This document shows, piece by piece, positions 49,361 to 59,849 of a DNA stretch of 64,000 bases. Source of the stretch: Antarcticibacterium sp. 1MA-6-2. Lineage in GTDB: Bacteria > Bacteroidota > Bacteroidia > Flavobacteriales > Flavobacteriaceae. The notes below the pieces were generated by a model that had not been told where the DNA came from, made no database searches, and worked only from the letters and a program-made list of their open reading frames with translations. Position 1 is the stretch's first letter, and each line of letters begins with the position of its first letter. The stretch is from positions 1,736,001 to 1,800,000 of the forward strand of contig NZ_CP091036.1 of assembly GCF_021535135.1 (NCBI RefSeq), read 5' to 3'. The position numbers and the translations under genes are program-made.

Positions 49361-52300
49361 TTACATATTCCTTCTATACTGCCCTCCTACTTCAAACATT
49401 GCCGTGGTTATTTGTCCCAGGGAGCACACTTTTGTAGCTTCCATTAGGACTTCAAAGATGTTTTCATTGTGGATAGCAGCCTCTTTAATCTTTTCTAGAG
49501 CTGCTTCGGCTCTATCTGCTTTTGCTTTGTGCAAATTTTCAAGGGTTGTAATTTGATATTGCTTTTCTTCTTCTGTAGCTCTTATAACTTCTCCCGGAGT
49601 AACAGTTGGAGAACTAGGTAGAACTAAGGAAGGTATTTACGCCAATTATAGGGAAATCTCCATTGTGTTTCAAAGTTTCGTAGTACAGGCTTTCTTCCTG
49701 AATTTTGCTGCGTTGATACATAGTTTCCATTGCACCTAACACTCCTCCTCTTTCAGTTATCCTGTCAAATTCCTGGAGCACTGCATCCTCAACCAGATCT
49801 GTAAGTTCTTCTATAATAAAGGCTCCCTGGATTGGATTTTCATTCTTGGTAAGACCGAGTTCTTTATTGATAATTAATTGTATAGCCATTGCACGCCTTA
49901 CAGATGCTTCTGTAGGGGTTGTAATAGCCTCATCATACGCATTTGTATGAAGGGAATTACAATTGTCATATATAGCATACAGCGCCTGTAAAGTAGTCCT
50001 GATATCATTAAAATCGATCTCCTGTGCGTGAAGGGACCGACCAGATGTCTGAATGTGATATTTCAGCATCTGGGCCCTGGCGTTAGCACCGTATTTATTC
50101 TTAAGGGCTTTTGACCATATTTTTCGGGCTACCCTTCCAATAACAGCATACTCCGGATCTATTCCGTTTGAGAAAAAGAAGGAAAGATTTGGACCAAATT
50201 TGTCAATATCCATTCCCCGGCTTAGGTAATATTCTACGTATGTAAATCCATTGGCAAGAGTAAGTGCCAATTGGGTAATAGGATTAGCACCTGCTTCAGC
50301 AATATGATAACCCGAAATTGACACCGAATAAAAATTCCGCACCTGTTTTTCGATAAAATATTCCTGCACATCCCCCATTAACCTCAAAGCAAATTCCGTA
50401 GAAAAAATACAGGTATTTTGTGCCTGGTCCTCCTTAAGAATATCCGCTTGCACTGTTCCGCGGACGACATTAAGAGTTTCGGTTTTAATCTTTTGATAAA
50501 CATCAGCCGACAGTACCTGGTCACCTGTAACTCCTAACAACATTAACCCAAGACCGTCATTGCCTTCAGGTAATTTCCCCTGATATTCAGGCCTCTCTAC
50601 TTGCTTTTCCTCGTAAATTTTCCTAATCTTCTCCTCTACTTCCTGCTCAAGTCCATTCTCTTTAATATATTTCTCACATTGTTGATCTATTGCAGCATTC
50701 ATAAAGAATCCGAGAAGCATAGGAGCCGGACCGTTAATTGTCATACTCACAGAAGTCAACGGGTGTGCAAGATCAAATCCCGAGTACAGTTTCTTAGCAT
50801 CGTCGAGACAGCAAATTGAAACTCCGGCATTGCCTATTTTACCATAGATATCCGGCTTAGTGATCGGGATCATTTCCATATAAGGTCACAGAATCAAATG
50901 CTGTAGAAAGTCTTTTCGCAGGTAATCCCATACTTACATAATGGAAACGCCTGTTTGTTCTCTCCGGCCCACCTTCTCCTGCAAACATTCTTGTAGGATC
51001 CTCCCCTGCTCTTTTGAATGGATAAAGGCCCGCTGTGTATGGAAATTCTCCCGGTACGTTTTCCTGGAGATTCCATCTCAAAATGTCTCCCCAGGCACTA
51101 TACTTAGGCAAAGCGATCTTGGGAATCTGCGTGTGAGAAAGAGATTCGGTATGGGTTTTAATATTTATTTCCTTATCCCGTACTTTAAATGAATAAACTT
51201 AGTTCCCGATATTTATTCACCTTCTCATCCCAACTAGAGTAATAATTTCCCAGTTATAAGGATCAAGGTCCATTTTCAGTTTATCGAATTCCTTTTTTAA
51301 AAGTTCTACAAAATCCTTATTTTCTGAAGAGGTCACACTTTCCAGGTTATCTTCTTCTATTCCGTATTGATTAAGATTAGCCTTACTTCCTGTAACTGTT
51401 TCAATGGTCTTGTATAAACCGTAAAGTTTCTGCGCCACCTCAACCTGCTGATTGGCCTTTTCATCATACTTTCTGTTATTTTCAGAAATTTCAGAAAGAT
51501 AGCGGGTCCTGTTCGGCGGAATAATATAAATTTTTTCGCTGGTATCTTCAGAAACTTTAAAACTGGAGTTTAATACCGATCCTGTTTTTTCATCAATCTT
51601 GTTCATCAGTTTCCGGTACAAAGTATTCATTCCGGGATCATTGAACTGGGAAGCGATTGTACCAAAAACAGGAAGTTTTTCAGGGTCTTCATGCCACAAG
51701 CCGTGATTGCGCTGATACTGTTTTTTCACATCTCTCAAAGCATCCAGCGCACCACGTTTGTCGAACTTGTTGATTGCAACAACATCGGCAAAATCCAGCA
51801 TATCAATTTTCTCCAACTGCGTAGCTGCTCCAAATTCCGGAGTCATTACGTAAAGAGAAACATCAGAATGTTCAAGAATTTCAGTATCACTTTGTCCTAT
51901 TCCTGAAGTTTCCAAAATTATCAGGTCATAACCCGATGCTTTTAATACCTGAACCGCTTCAGAAACATATTTGGAAAGGGCAAGATTTGATTGTCGCGTG
52001 GCCAGAGAACGCATATATACCCTAGGGTTATTTATCGCATTCATCCTGATCCTGTCACCTAATAAAGCTCCACCTAGTTTTCTTTTTAGAAGGATCTACA
52101 GATACAATTCCTATAGTTTTTTCAGGAAAATCTACTAAAAATCGTCTGACCAGTTCATCTACAAGAGAGGATTTTCCGGAACCTCCTGTACCTGTTATTC
52201 CAAGTACGGGCGTAGCCCCTCCCGGCCTCCGTGAAGGGGAAGAGTCAAAATTAAATGCTTTTATAAAATCTTCGTTCCTGTTTTCTGCCAGTGAAATTAA

Positions 52301-52810
52301 TCTAGCAATAGTATTGACATCCTTGCTTTCCAGCGCCTCTTGCAATTCTCCATTCTTGCTTAAAGGAGGAGTTGGAGTATCGGCAGTTTGAACAAGATCA
52401 TTGATCATTCCCTGTAAACCCATTTCCCGGCCGTCATCGGGCGCATAAATTCGGGTTATGCCATAATCCATCAGCTCCTTAATCTCTTCCGGAAGAATAA
52501 CTCCGCCTCCACCGCCAAAGATCTTAATATGTCCTGCTCCTTTTTCCTGAAGCAGATCATACATATATTTGAAATATTCATTATGCCCACCCTGGTAAGA
52601 AGTCATTGCAATTGCATTGGCATCTTCCTGAATAGCACAATTCACCACTTCTTCCACACTGCGGTCGTGCCCCAGGTGTATAACTTCTACCCCTGTTGAC
52701 TGGATAATACGGCGCATAATGTTTATGGCCGCGTCGTGACCATCAAACAGTGAAGCTGCGGTTACAATTCTAACTTTATTTTTGGGTTTATAAGGAGCCT
52801 GTACTTCCAT
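49361..52810 (-). CDS. icmF: Fused isobutyryl-CoA/methylmalonyl-CoA-type mutase IcmF
   Basis: A single fusion: an N-terminal B12 domain ([27 protein letters not shown]), a middle G3E GTPase ([40 protein letters not shown]) and a C-terminal TIM-barrel mutase domain ([95 protein letters not shown]). It rearranges isobutyryl-CoA to butyryl-CoA, or a related CoA ester. Five scars break the frame: 52072-52078, 51233-51240, 51197-51203, 50855-50861 and 49613-49619. All restore to ACCGGT or ACCGGC (plus-strand GCCGGT at 50855), and the corrected gene is exactly 1148 codons (1147 residues). The last 84 residues lie past the final scar ([17 protein letters not shown]...). Confidence 0.92.
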
Positions 52811-52943
52811 GAAAGTGTCTAATATTAATGTCGCAATTTACGAATTTCCCTAAAACCTCTGAGTTACGGTCAAAGAAGTTGAAGAAAATCAAATTATAAC
52901 AGTCTTACTTTAAATATTCAATAATATAAAGCCGCTTATTTGA

Positions 52944-54485
52944 CTATAAGGTGGTACTAAGGGTATTGTCTTTAAGAAGTTCCTCTATGAAATCCCTACT
53001 GTTAGATAATCGTGGAATTTTATGTTGTCCACCAAGCTTATTATGTCGCTTCAACCAACTATAAAAAGTTCCGGAAGAAACGGTGTTTATTACAGGAGGC
53101 TCAATAGCCGAATTGTTTTTCCTCTTCGACTTGTAATCCTCATTAAGCAAACATAACTGCTCATCCAGGATACGGGAAAATTGTTCCATCTTCACCTAGT
53201 TCTTTGACAAATTCAATTACCCACTCATGGTAACCTTTGTTTCGGCTGTCATAGAATTTTGGAGCTGCAGTATAATTCTCCATAATTGCACCTGTTTCTT
53301 TACAGGCTACACTTAAAGCTTTTTCCGCATGGTCTACAAAAAGGTCTTCTCCAAAGATATTAATACAATGCTTGGTTCTGCCACTAATGATGAACCTGTA
53401 AGGTCGTTTTTCAGTAAATCTTATAGTATCCCCTATTTTATACCTCCAAAGCCCGGAATTTGTAGAGATAACCATAGTATAGTTTGTATGCAACTCAACT
53501 TCTGCCAAAGAAAGTATTCTGGGATTCTCACTATCATAATCCTCAACAGGAATGAACTCATAAAAAATATTATAATTAAGCATCAACAGGAGAGAGGGAT
53601 CATCCATCCTATCCTGTAACCCAAAAAATCCTTCGGTTGCGTTGTATACTTCAAGATATCTCATACTTTTATCCCTGTCCATTAATTCAAATAAAGGACG
53701 ATATGGGAGAAAAGAAACTGACCCATGAAAGAATACTTCTAAATTCGGCCAAACATCCTGGATATAATTAACTTTCTTCTCGTTAAAGATGTGCTGCAAC
53801 AGTAATATGATCCACATTGGAGAACCTGCCATATTAGTGACATTTTCTTTAGTGGTAACCTGAGCCATCATTTTAATTTTTTCTTCCCAGCTCTCCATCA
53901 TAGTTACTTCCAGATTGGGAGTTCTGCGAAACTGAGCCCAGAACGGGAGATTCTTCATTACAATGGCTGAAATATTTCCAATATAAAGTTCAGAGTCTGA
54001 TGTTGTTTTGGAAGCTTTGCTTTCCTGGTTTCCCCCAATAGAAAGATTTTTTCCTGAAAAAATTTGAGAATCGGGATGATTATCTACATAAAGGGCGAGC
54101 ATATCTCTTCCTCCCTGATAGTGACATTCCTGCAAACCTTCTTTAGAAACGGGTATTATTTTACTTTTATCTCCCGTAGTTCCTGAAGATTTTGCAAACA
54201 ATTTAATTTCAGAAGGCCATAACAAGTTATTTTCCCCCTGGAGGAGCCTATTAATGTATGGCTGTAAATCTTCATAGGTTGTAATAGGAACTTGTTGCTG
54301 GAATTCCCTTATGCTTTTAATGCTTAAGCAAAATTAAATTTCCGGCCATATTCTGTGTTGCGTGCTGTTTGTACTAAATTTATTAAACATTTTTCCTGTA
54401 CATCTTCCGGATTGGATCTAAAATGGTCTATTTGGCCAATTCTCTGTTTAATGAATAAATTCCCTAGGTTATTTAATAGCTGCAT
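52944..54485 (-). CDS. GH3-family acyl-adenylating enzyme
   Basis: 512 residues after correction. Family motifs: FAKSSGTTGDKSKIIPVS (adenylate-forming loop), GSPMWIILLLQHI, ATEGFFGLQDR, LHTNYTMVISTNSGLWRYKIGDTIRF and ISGRTKHCINIFGEDLFVDHAEKAL. GH3 enzymes conjugate acyl acids with amino acids; the plant members act on auxin and jasmonate, and the bacterial substrate is unknown. Scars at 53194-53200 (ACCTAGT, expected ACCGGT, giving KEPVKMEQFSRILDE) and 54322-54329 (GCTTAAGC, expected GCCGGC, giving KFNFAGIKSIREFQQQVPITTYEDL) break the frame. The start is ATG 54485. Confidence 0.9.
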
Positions 54486-54783
54486 CAATTATTCTTTACT
54501 GGCACGCATTAAGTTATGAGGAAATTACAAAAACAATCCACCAATTAACAAATTCTTACCAGTCACAAATGCTATAGAATATTTTCTTTTCTAAAGCTTT
54601 GCAACTGGTTTACTGTTTGTCCTGGTTTCTATTCAAAACTATGGGAGCGGCACCCATTTTTCAGGTGTTAAATATAGCGGAAATTTAGGCACAAAAGAAC
54701 AGACATCATTTTTAATATTCCCGCCTTACTTTGCCTGATTGATGATTAAAGTTTTAATCTCTACATTTGAGAAAAAGAAAATT

Positions 54784-55488
54784 ATGAAAAAATTACTCCT
54801 CCTACTATTCATTCCATTATTTTCCGGTTGTGCCGAATTACAGGATATAGCAAACCAGGTGCCGGGCGGCGGATACGGAATATCAAATACTGAAATAGCC
54901 TCAGGATTAAAACAGGCTTTAAACTTCGGAATTGAAAAGGAAGTGGCAAAACTCACTGAGGAAGGAGGTTTTTTCAGAAATGAACTGGTGAGAATCACTC
55001 TACCACCTGAACTGCAAAAGGTGGACAAAACTTTAAGAGATTTGGGTCTGAATTCTTTGGCTGATGAAGGTCTAAAAGTTTTAAACAGAGCTGCTGAAGA
55101 TGCAGTAAAAGAAGCTACGCCCATTTTTGTAAATGCCGTACAGGAAATGACTTTTACAGATGCCCGCAATATTCTTTTAGGAAATAATACCGCAGCTACA
55201 ACTTACCTTAACCAAAAAACAGCCACTCCACTTTATTCGAAATTTAATCCCGTAATTCAAACTTCCCTGGATCGTGTTGGAGCAACACAGGTATGGACAA
55301 ACATTATAGACAAATACAATTCTTTACCCCTAACTTCTAAAGTGAATCCCGATCTAGCAGATTATGTCACCCAGGAAGCACTTAAAGGTGTTTATACAAT
55401 GATTGCCATTGAAGAACAGGAAATTAGAACAGATCTTGGAGCACGTACAACTCAGCTTTTACAGAGGGTTTTTGCTCTACAGGACTAA
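54784..55488 (+). CDS. DUF4197 lipoprotein
   Basis: 235 residues from ATG 54784 (upstream open frame ignored). A lipoprotein signal (KKLLLLLFIPLFSGC) is followed by the DUF4197 core: ISNTEIASGLKQALNFGIEKEVAKL, ITLPPELQKVDKTLRDLG, FTDARNILLGNNTAATTYL and the late GVYTMIAIEEQEIRTD. A helical periplasmic family of unknown function. Confidence 0.92.
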   Translation: MKKLLLLLFIPLFSGCAELQDIANQVPGGGYGISNTEIASGLKQALNFGIEKEVAKLTEEGGFFRNELVRITLPPELQKVDKTLRDLGLNSLADEGLKVLNRAAEDAVKEATPIFVNAVQEMTFTDARNILLGNNTAATTYLNQKTATPLYSKFNPVIQTSLDRVGATQVWTNIIDKYNSLPLTSKVNPDLADYVTQEALKGVYTMIAIEEQEIRTDLGARTTQLLQRVFALQD

Positions 55489-55595
55489 AATTTAACACTT
55501 TTACAGGTTCTGCTATTATTTTTACCATTCATTTAACCTGAAGTTAGTAGAATTTAAATAAGGGGAATCTAATTTTGTGGTTTAATTTATTTGCA

Positions 55596-55781
55596 ATGTT
55601 TGGATTTTTATTCAAAAGTGAGGAAGATCGTTTGAGCCACAAGTACACCCAGTTGATGAACCGTGCATTTCAACTTGCTTTGGTAGACAAAGAAAAAAGC
55701 GACAAGATCAATGAGAGGGCGAGAAAGATTCGGGAACAATTAAGAAGAATGAACTACAAAAAATTGGATAATTTTATCTGA
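55596..55781 (+). CDS. Lacal_2735 family protein
   Basis: A 61-residue basic helical protein from ATG 55596 (MFGFLFKSEEDRLSHKYTQLMNRAFQLALVDKEKSDKINERARKI), matching the flavobacterial Lacal_2735 family of small cytosolic proteins. Function unknown. Its 3' end overlaps the convergent BtuF-like gene by 28 bases. Confidence 0.85.
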   Translation: MFGFLFKSEEDRLSHKYTQLMNRAFQLALVDKEKSDKINERARKIREQLRRMNYKKLDNFI

Positions 55782-56551
55782 TATTCTTTAAAGTAGTTAA
55801 ATGCAGGCAATAACCTTGAGCCATACCAGCTAAAGTATTCTCCATCTACCAGTTGAATATTTGCCTTTATTTGCTCCCCCAGTTCTATTACATGTTTTTC
55901 CTTAAAAGGAAAAGGCTCAGAAGATAAGAGAACAAGGTCAGGTTTCAGCATTTCCAGATCATTAAGTGTGATCTCGGGATAGCGGTCTTTATTGTTCTTA
56001 AATAGATTTTCCCAACCGTTTATTTCGATTAAAGAATTAATAAAAGTTTCTCCACCAACAGCCATCCATGGTTTTTTCCAAATAAGGTAAACGACTTTTA
56101 AACGGGTACGTATCCCCTCTTCTTCAAAACGATTTTTGGCATCTATAATATTTTTAACAAGCGCGGCCGTTGTTTCCTGAATTTCAAATATTTCTCCATA
56201 TTGGAAAATTAGGTCAAGCGAGTCCTCAAAAGTGATTACATTCGATAAGTGAACGGGTGCTATTTTAGTTAGCTCTTCCACCATTTCCTGAGTGTTCTCC
56301 TCTTTGTTACACAAGATAATGTCTGGGTTGAGCGCAGCAATTTTCTCCAGGTGAACATTTTTAGTCCCGCCCACTACTGTTTTTGATTTTCGGATATTTT
56401 GCGGATGTACACAAAATTTTGTCACCCCTACGAGAGAATTTTGTAAGCCCAGGTCACACAAGAGTTCAGTTTGGCTGGGTACCAGTGAGATAATGCGCCG
56501 GGGTGTTTTATTCAAAGGGATTTCCCGCTGCAGTTGATCCCTAAAAATCAT
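55754..56551 (-). CDS. BtuF-like helical-backbone metal/cobalamin-binding protein
   Basis: 265 residues from ATG 56551 (a longer open frame reaches 56647 through pyrF). Features of the periplasmic-binding fold: RRIISLVPSQTELLCDLGL, VVGGTKNVHLEKIAALNPDIILC, GGETFINSLIEINGWENLF and PDLVLLSSEPFPFKEKH. It resembles the B12/siderophore-binding TroA-like group. There is no signal peptide, so a cytoplasmic location is possible. It lies 1 base after pyrF on the same strand. A B12 link fits the icmF and adenosyltransferase genes nearby but is not proven. Confidence 0.82.
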   Translation of the reverse strand: MIFRDQLQREIPLNKTPRRIISLVPSQTELLCDLGLQNSLVGVTKFCVHPQNIRKSKTVVGGTKNVHLEKIAALNPDIILCNKEENTQEMVEELTKIAPVHLSNVITFEDSLDLIFQYGEIFEIQETTAALVKNIIDAKNRFEEEGIRTRLKVVYLIWKKPWMAVGGETFINSLIEINGWENLFKNNKDRYPEITLNDLEMLKPDLVLLSSEPFPFKEKHVIELGEQIKANIQLVDGEYFSWYGSRLLPAFNYFKEYQIKLSNFL

Positions 56552-56552
56552 T

Positions 56553-57374
56553 TTATTTAAATTTCTCCAATTGCTCAGCCATTTGTCGTTGAAGGACTTC
56601 AGCTTTTGCAGCAGCAATTTCGGCAAAGTTGGAACTTTCAGAAGCATATATTATTCCTCTGGAAGAATTAACGAGTAAACCCACATCTTTCGTCATTCCA
56701 TATTTACATACTTCAGCAAGACTTCCACCCTGGGCACCGACACCCGGTACTAATAAAAAGCTATCAGGTATAATTTTTCTAATTTCTGCAAGGTATTCAG
56801 CTTTTGTAGCTCCCACGACGTACATAAGTCTTTCAGCATTCTTCCAGGATCGGGAAACTTCTATCACCTTTTTGTAAACCTGGGTACCGTCTGTCTTAAG
56901 AGTTTGAAAATCAAATGCACCTTCATTAGATGTGAGCGCAAGTAAAATCGCGTGCTTGTTCCGGAAACATAAAAACGGTTCTACGGAGTCCTTTCCCATA
57001 TATGGGGCAACGGTTATAGAATCAAAGCCCATTTCCTGAAGAAAACCTTTGGCATACATTGTTGAAGTATTGCCAATATCGCCACGTTTAGCATCGGCAA
57101 TTGTAAAGATCTCCGGATAATTTTCATTAAGGTAATCAATGGTTTTGTTCAGCGATTTCCAACCTTTCCTCCCGCAGGCTTCGTAAAAAGCAGTATTTGG
57201 CTTATAAGCAACCGCAAATTGATGTGTAGCATCAATGATTGCTTTATTAAAAGAGAAAATAGGATCTTCTTCAGAAAGTAAATAAGTTGGAATTTTATCT
57301 AAATCGGTATCCAGCCCAATACATAAAAATGATTTCTTCTTACGTATCTGGGAAATCAGTTCCTGAGTAGTCAT
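56553..57374 (-). CDS. pyrF: Orotidine 5'-phosphate decarboxylase
   Basis: 273 residues, the long (type 2) form. Catalytic site motif [14 protein letters not shown] (DxKxxD), phosphate-binding [32 protein letters not shown] and NSSRGIIYA. It makes UMP in the last step of pyrimidine synthesis. Start ATG 57374; 1 base before the BtuF-like gene. Confidence 0.96.
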   Translation of the reverse strand: MTTQELISQIRKKKSFLCIGLDTDLDKIPTYLLSEEDPIFSFNKAIIDATHQFAVAYKPNTAFYEACGRKGWKSLNKTIDYLNENYPEIFTIADAKRGDIGNTSTMYAKGFLQEMGFDSITVAPYMGKDSVEPFLCFRNKHAILLALTSNEGAFDFQTLKTDGTQVYKKVIEVSRSWKNAERLMYVVGATKAEYLAEIRKIIPDSFLLVPGVGAQGGSLAEVCKYGMTKDVGLLVNSSRGIIYASESSNFAEIAAAKAEVLQRQMAEQLEKFK

Positions 57375-57485
57375 TAATTATTAGTTTTTTCTAAGAGCTT
57401 AAAAAATTTAGCAATCAATCGATTGCTATTTCCTGAAACAAGCTGTTATTGACGTAATTTTGTAAATAGTGATGGTTTTGCGGAA

Positions 57486-57518
57486 AGACCTCACAGGATT
57501 TGAAAACCTGTGAGGTCT
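57486..57518. terminator. Stem-loop between prfA and pyrF
   Basis: A perfect 12-bp stem AGACCTCACAGG / CCTGTGAGGTCT with a 9-base loop. There is no long T-run, so it may be a dispersed palindromic element that works as a terminator or mRNA-end stabiliser for prfA. Confidence 0.65.
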
Positions 57519-57586
57519 GAACCTACGTCTATTCTTCCGAGGGTTATTTTATAGCCCCCGGGAAAGGATCATTGTTTACAAACCTC

Positions 57587-58663
57587 CTAAAAAACATCGC
57601 TGTTTTCTTTTAATTTCTCTGTATTATCTACCAACTGCAGTTCATCTACTATCTTCTGAATATCTCCGTTGATTATATTCCCCAGGTCATAAAGCGTTAG
57701 GTTAATTCTATGATCTGTCACCCTACCCTGTGCATAATTGTAGGTTCTGATCTTTGCGCTACGGTCCCCGCTCGAAACCATGGAATTCCGCTTTGCAGCA
57801 TCAGCCTCCATCTTCTTGGCAAGTTCCTGCTCATATAACCTGGAACGCAAAACCCGGAAAGCTTTTTCTTTATTCTTATGCTGTGATTTTTGATCCTGGC
57901 ACTGTGCTACCAAACCTGTGGGAATGTGGGTTAATCTTACCGCTGAATAAGTTGTGTTTACAGATTGCCCACCTGGACCTGAAGAACAGAAATAATCTAT
58001 TCTTACATCTTTAGGATTTATCTCTACATCAAATTCTTCCGCTTCGGGCAATACCATAACGGTTGCGGCCGAGGTGTGGACTCTTCCCTGAGTTTCAGTT
58101 TGAGGAACGCGTTGTACGCGATGCACACTAGCTTCAAATTTTAATGTACCGTAAACATCTTCTCCGGCTACTTCAAAGATCATCTCCTTAAAACCTCCAC
58201 TGGTGCCTTCATTGTAATCTACTATTGTAGATTTCCAACCCCTGCTCTCGCAGTATTTGGTGTACATTTTATAAAGATCCCCGGCAAAAATACTGGCCTC
58301 ATCCCCTCCGGTACTGGCGCGGATTTCCATCACCACGTTTTTAGCGTCTTCAGGATCTTTAGGGACAAGCATCATTCTTATCTTTTCTTCCAGGGCAGGA
58401 ATAGCACCTTTAGCTTCCTCCAGTTGAAGTTTAGCCATATCAGTCATTTCAGGATCACTGCCATCAGCAATAATTTCCTGTGCTTCCTTCATATTATTTA
58501 CCAAAGTCATATAATTTCCCCGCACCTCCATTAAGGCCTTTAGGTCTTTATACTCTTTGTTTAACTCTATATAACGTTTTTGATCTGCAATCACATCCGG
58601 CTGAATGATCAAATCATTAACCTCATCAAACCGTTGCTTCACTATATTCAGCTTCTCAATCAT
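57587..58663 (-). CDS. prfA: Peptide chain release factor 1
   Basis: 358 residues. The peptidyl-tRNA-hydrolysing loop is [27 protein letters not shown] (GGQ). Upstream are the codon-recognition region and [25 protein letters not shown]1 reads UAA and UAG. The final region [33 protein letters not shown] is also typical. Monocistronic. Confidence 0.96.
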   Translation of the reverse strand: MIEKLNIVKQRFDEVNDLIIQPDVIADQKRYIELNKEYKDLKALMEVRGNYMTLVNNMKEAQEIIADGSDPEMTDMAKLQLEEAKGAIPALEEKIRMMLVPKDPEDAKNVVMEIRASTGGDEASIFAGDLYKMYTKYCESRGWKSTIVDYNEGTSGGFKEMIFEVAGEDVYGTLKFEASVHRVQRVPQTETQGRVHTSAATVMVLPEAEEFDVEINPKDVRIDYFCSSGPGGQSVNTTYSAVRLTHIPTGLVAQCQDQKSQHKNKEKAFRVLRSRLYEQELAKKMEADAAKRNSMVSSGDRSAKIRTYNYAQGRVTDHRINLTLYDLGNIINGDIQKIVDELQLVDNTEKLKENSDVF

Positions 58664-58863
58664 AAATAATCAGGTGGAATTTTCGTACCAAATTTACGAT
58701 AATTTGACGGATTTGCAGGTACAGTTTTAAAGACTGTCAGGAAAAATCAAATATTTAGTGAATAATCCTTTTTTCTGAATTTGTTACTAAACCTTCCTTC
58801 TATTACTAAGGATAATTGTGAAAATTAAATATTTAAATGTAGATTTGGTTAGAAGCCAGAGGT

Positions 58864-59156
58864 ATGATCTACAAGTTCAAATTAGTTTTTCTGTTCTACA
58901 GGAGATTTCTAATTTCCTCTGTACTGGTTAATCTATTACTACTATTTATAGGCATCGCACTGCTTAAGTAAGTATTGCAATAAAATTTCTCTTTTTCGCC
59001 TGGTTGATACTAATTTACCTCACTACAAAATTAAAGTACAAATTAACTTTTTACCACAACCTTTCAGTGAGTACTTACTACCTGTTTGCCGTTGCTTTCG
59101 TCTTTGATCTCTTGCTCTTAATTCTTACCTATCTTCCTTTTTCCCATGTATATTGA
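58864..59156 (+). CDS. Small membrane protein coupled to an ABC ATPase (frame broken)
   Basis: Not visible as an intact frame. ATG 58864 opens MIYKFKLVFLFYRRFLISS..., and the frame continues after the scar GCTTAAGT (58972-58979). Replacing it by GCCGGT reads IALPVSIAIKFLFFAWLILIYLT, then YYLFAVAFVFDLLLLILTYLPF, ending at TGA 59154-59156. The corrected product has 96 residues and about three hydrophobic helices. The stop overlaps the ATG of the next gene (59146), so the two are translationally coupled. It is a candidate membrane partner of that ATPase. No family is recognised. Confidence 0.65.
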
Positions 59157-59805
59157 AATTGATAACGTAGAATTAAGTTATTCCACTGAGGTTCTTCTAA
59201 AAGGGATCTACCTTAAGGCAGAAACAGGAAAAATCACGAGTATATTAGGAACGAACGGATGCGGAAAGAGCAGTCTTCTAAAAGTGATCTTCGGAAGCTT
59301 AAATCCTCACCACAAGCTCATCAGGATCAATAACAAACCTCACCTTAAACCACTGTATACTTATAAAGGAATAGTCAAATATTTGCCACAGGATCCTTTT
59401 ATTCCTACACATTTAAAACTGAAAACAGTATTCAAGGTTTTTGGAGTATCCTGGGAAGATTTTGTGGCAGATTTCAGCAATCACTCCGGATATCAAAATT
59501 ATAATGTAAATGAGCTTTCCGGAGGGGAAAGACGAATAGTTGAAATATATCTCATTCTTAAAAGCAAAGCTGAAATACTACTCCTGGACGAACCTTTTAC
59601 ACACCTTGCTCCTATTTATATCGAACAATTTAAAAAACTACTAAAAGCGGAAGCAAGGACTAAAGCAATAATACTTACAGATCATCTCTATCAACACATA
59701 ATTGATCTTGCTGATGATCTATACCTTATCAAGAATGGCTGTACCAAACTGGTTAAAGATCCGCGGGAACTGGAAGACCAACAATATTTAATTACGGGAA
59801 GTTAA
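59146..59805 (+). CDS. ABC-type ATPase
   Basis: 219 residues: Walker A SILGTNGCGKSSLLKV, Q-loop KYLPQDPFIPTHLKLK, signature ELSGGERRIVEI, Walker B ILLLDEPFTHL and switch H in ILTDHLYQHIIDLADDLYLI. The signature and short C-terminus are of the simple exporter type. The only linked membrane gene is the small coupled one upstream, and no larger permease is near. Substrate unknown. Confidence 0.9.
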   Translation: MYIEIDNVELSYSTEVLLKGIYLKAETGKITSILGTNGCGKSSLLKVIFGSLNPHHKLIRINNKPHLKPLYTYKGIVKYLPQDPFIPTHLKLKTVFKVFGVSWEDFVADFSNHSGYQNYNVNELSGGERRIVEIYLILKSKAEILLLDEPFTHLAPIYIEQFKKLLKAEARTKAIILTDHLYQHIIDLADDLYLIKNGCTKLVKDPRELEDQQYLITGS

Positions 59806-59849
59806 ATTAACTGGATTAAAATGCGGGTAAACAACAGCTTCTGATGGAC

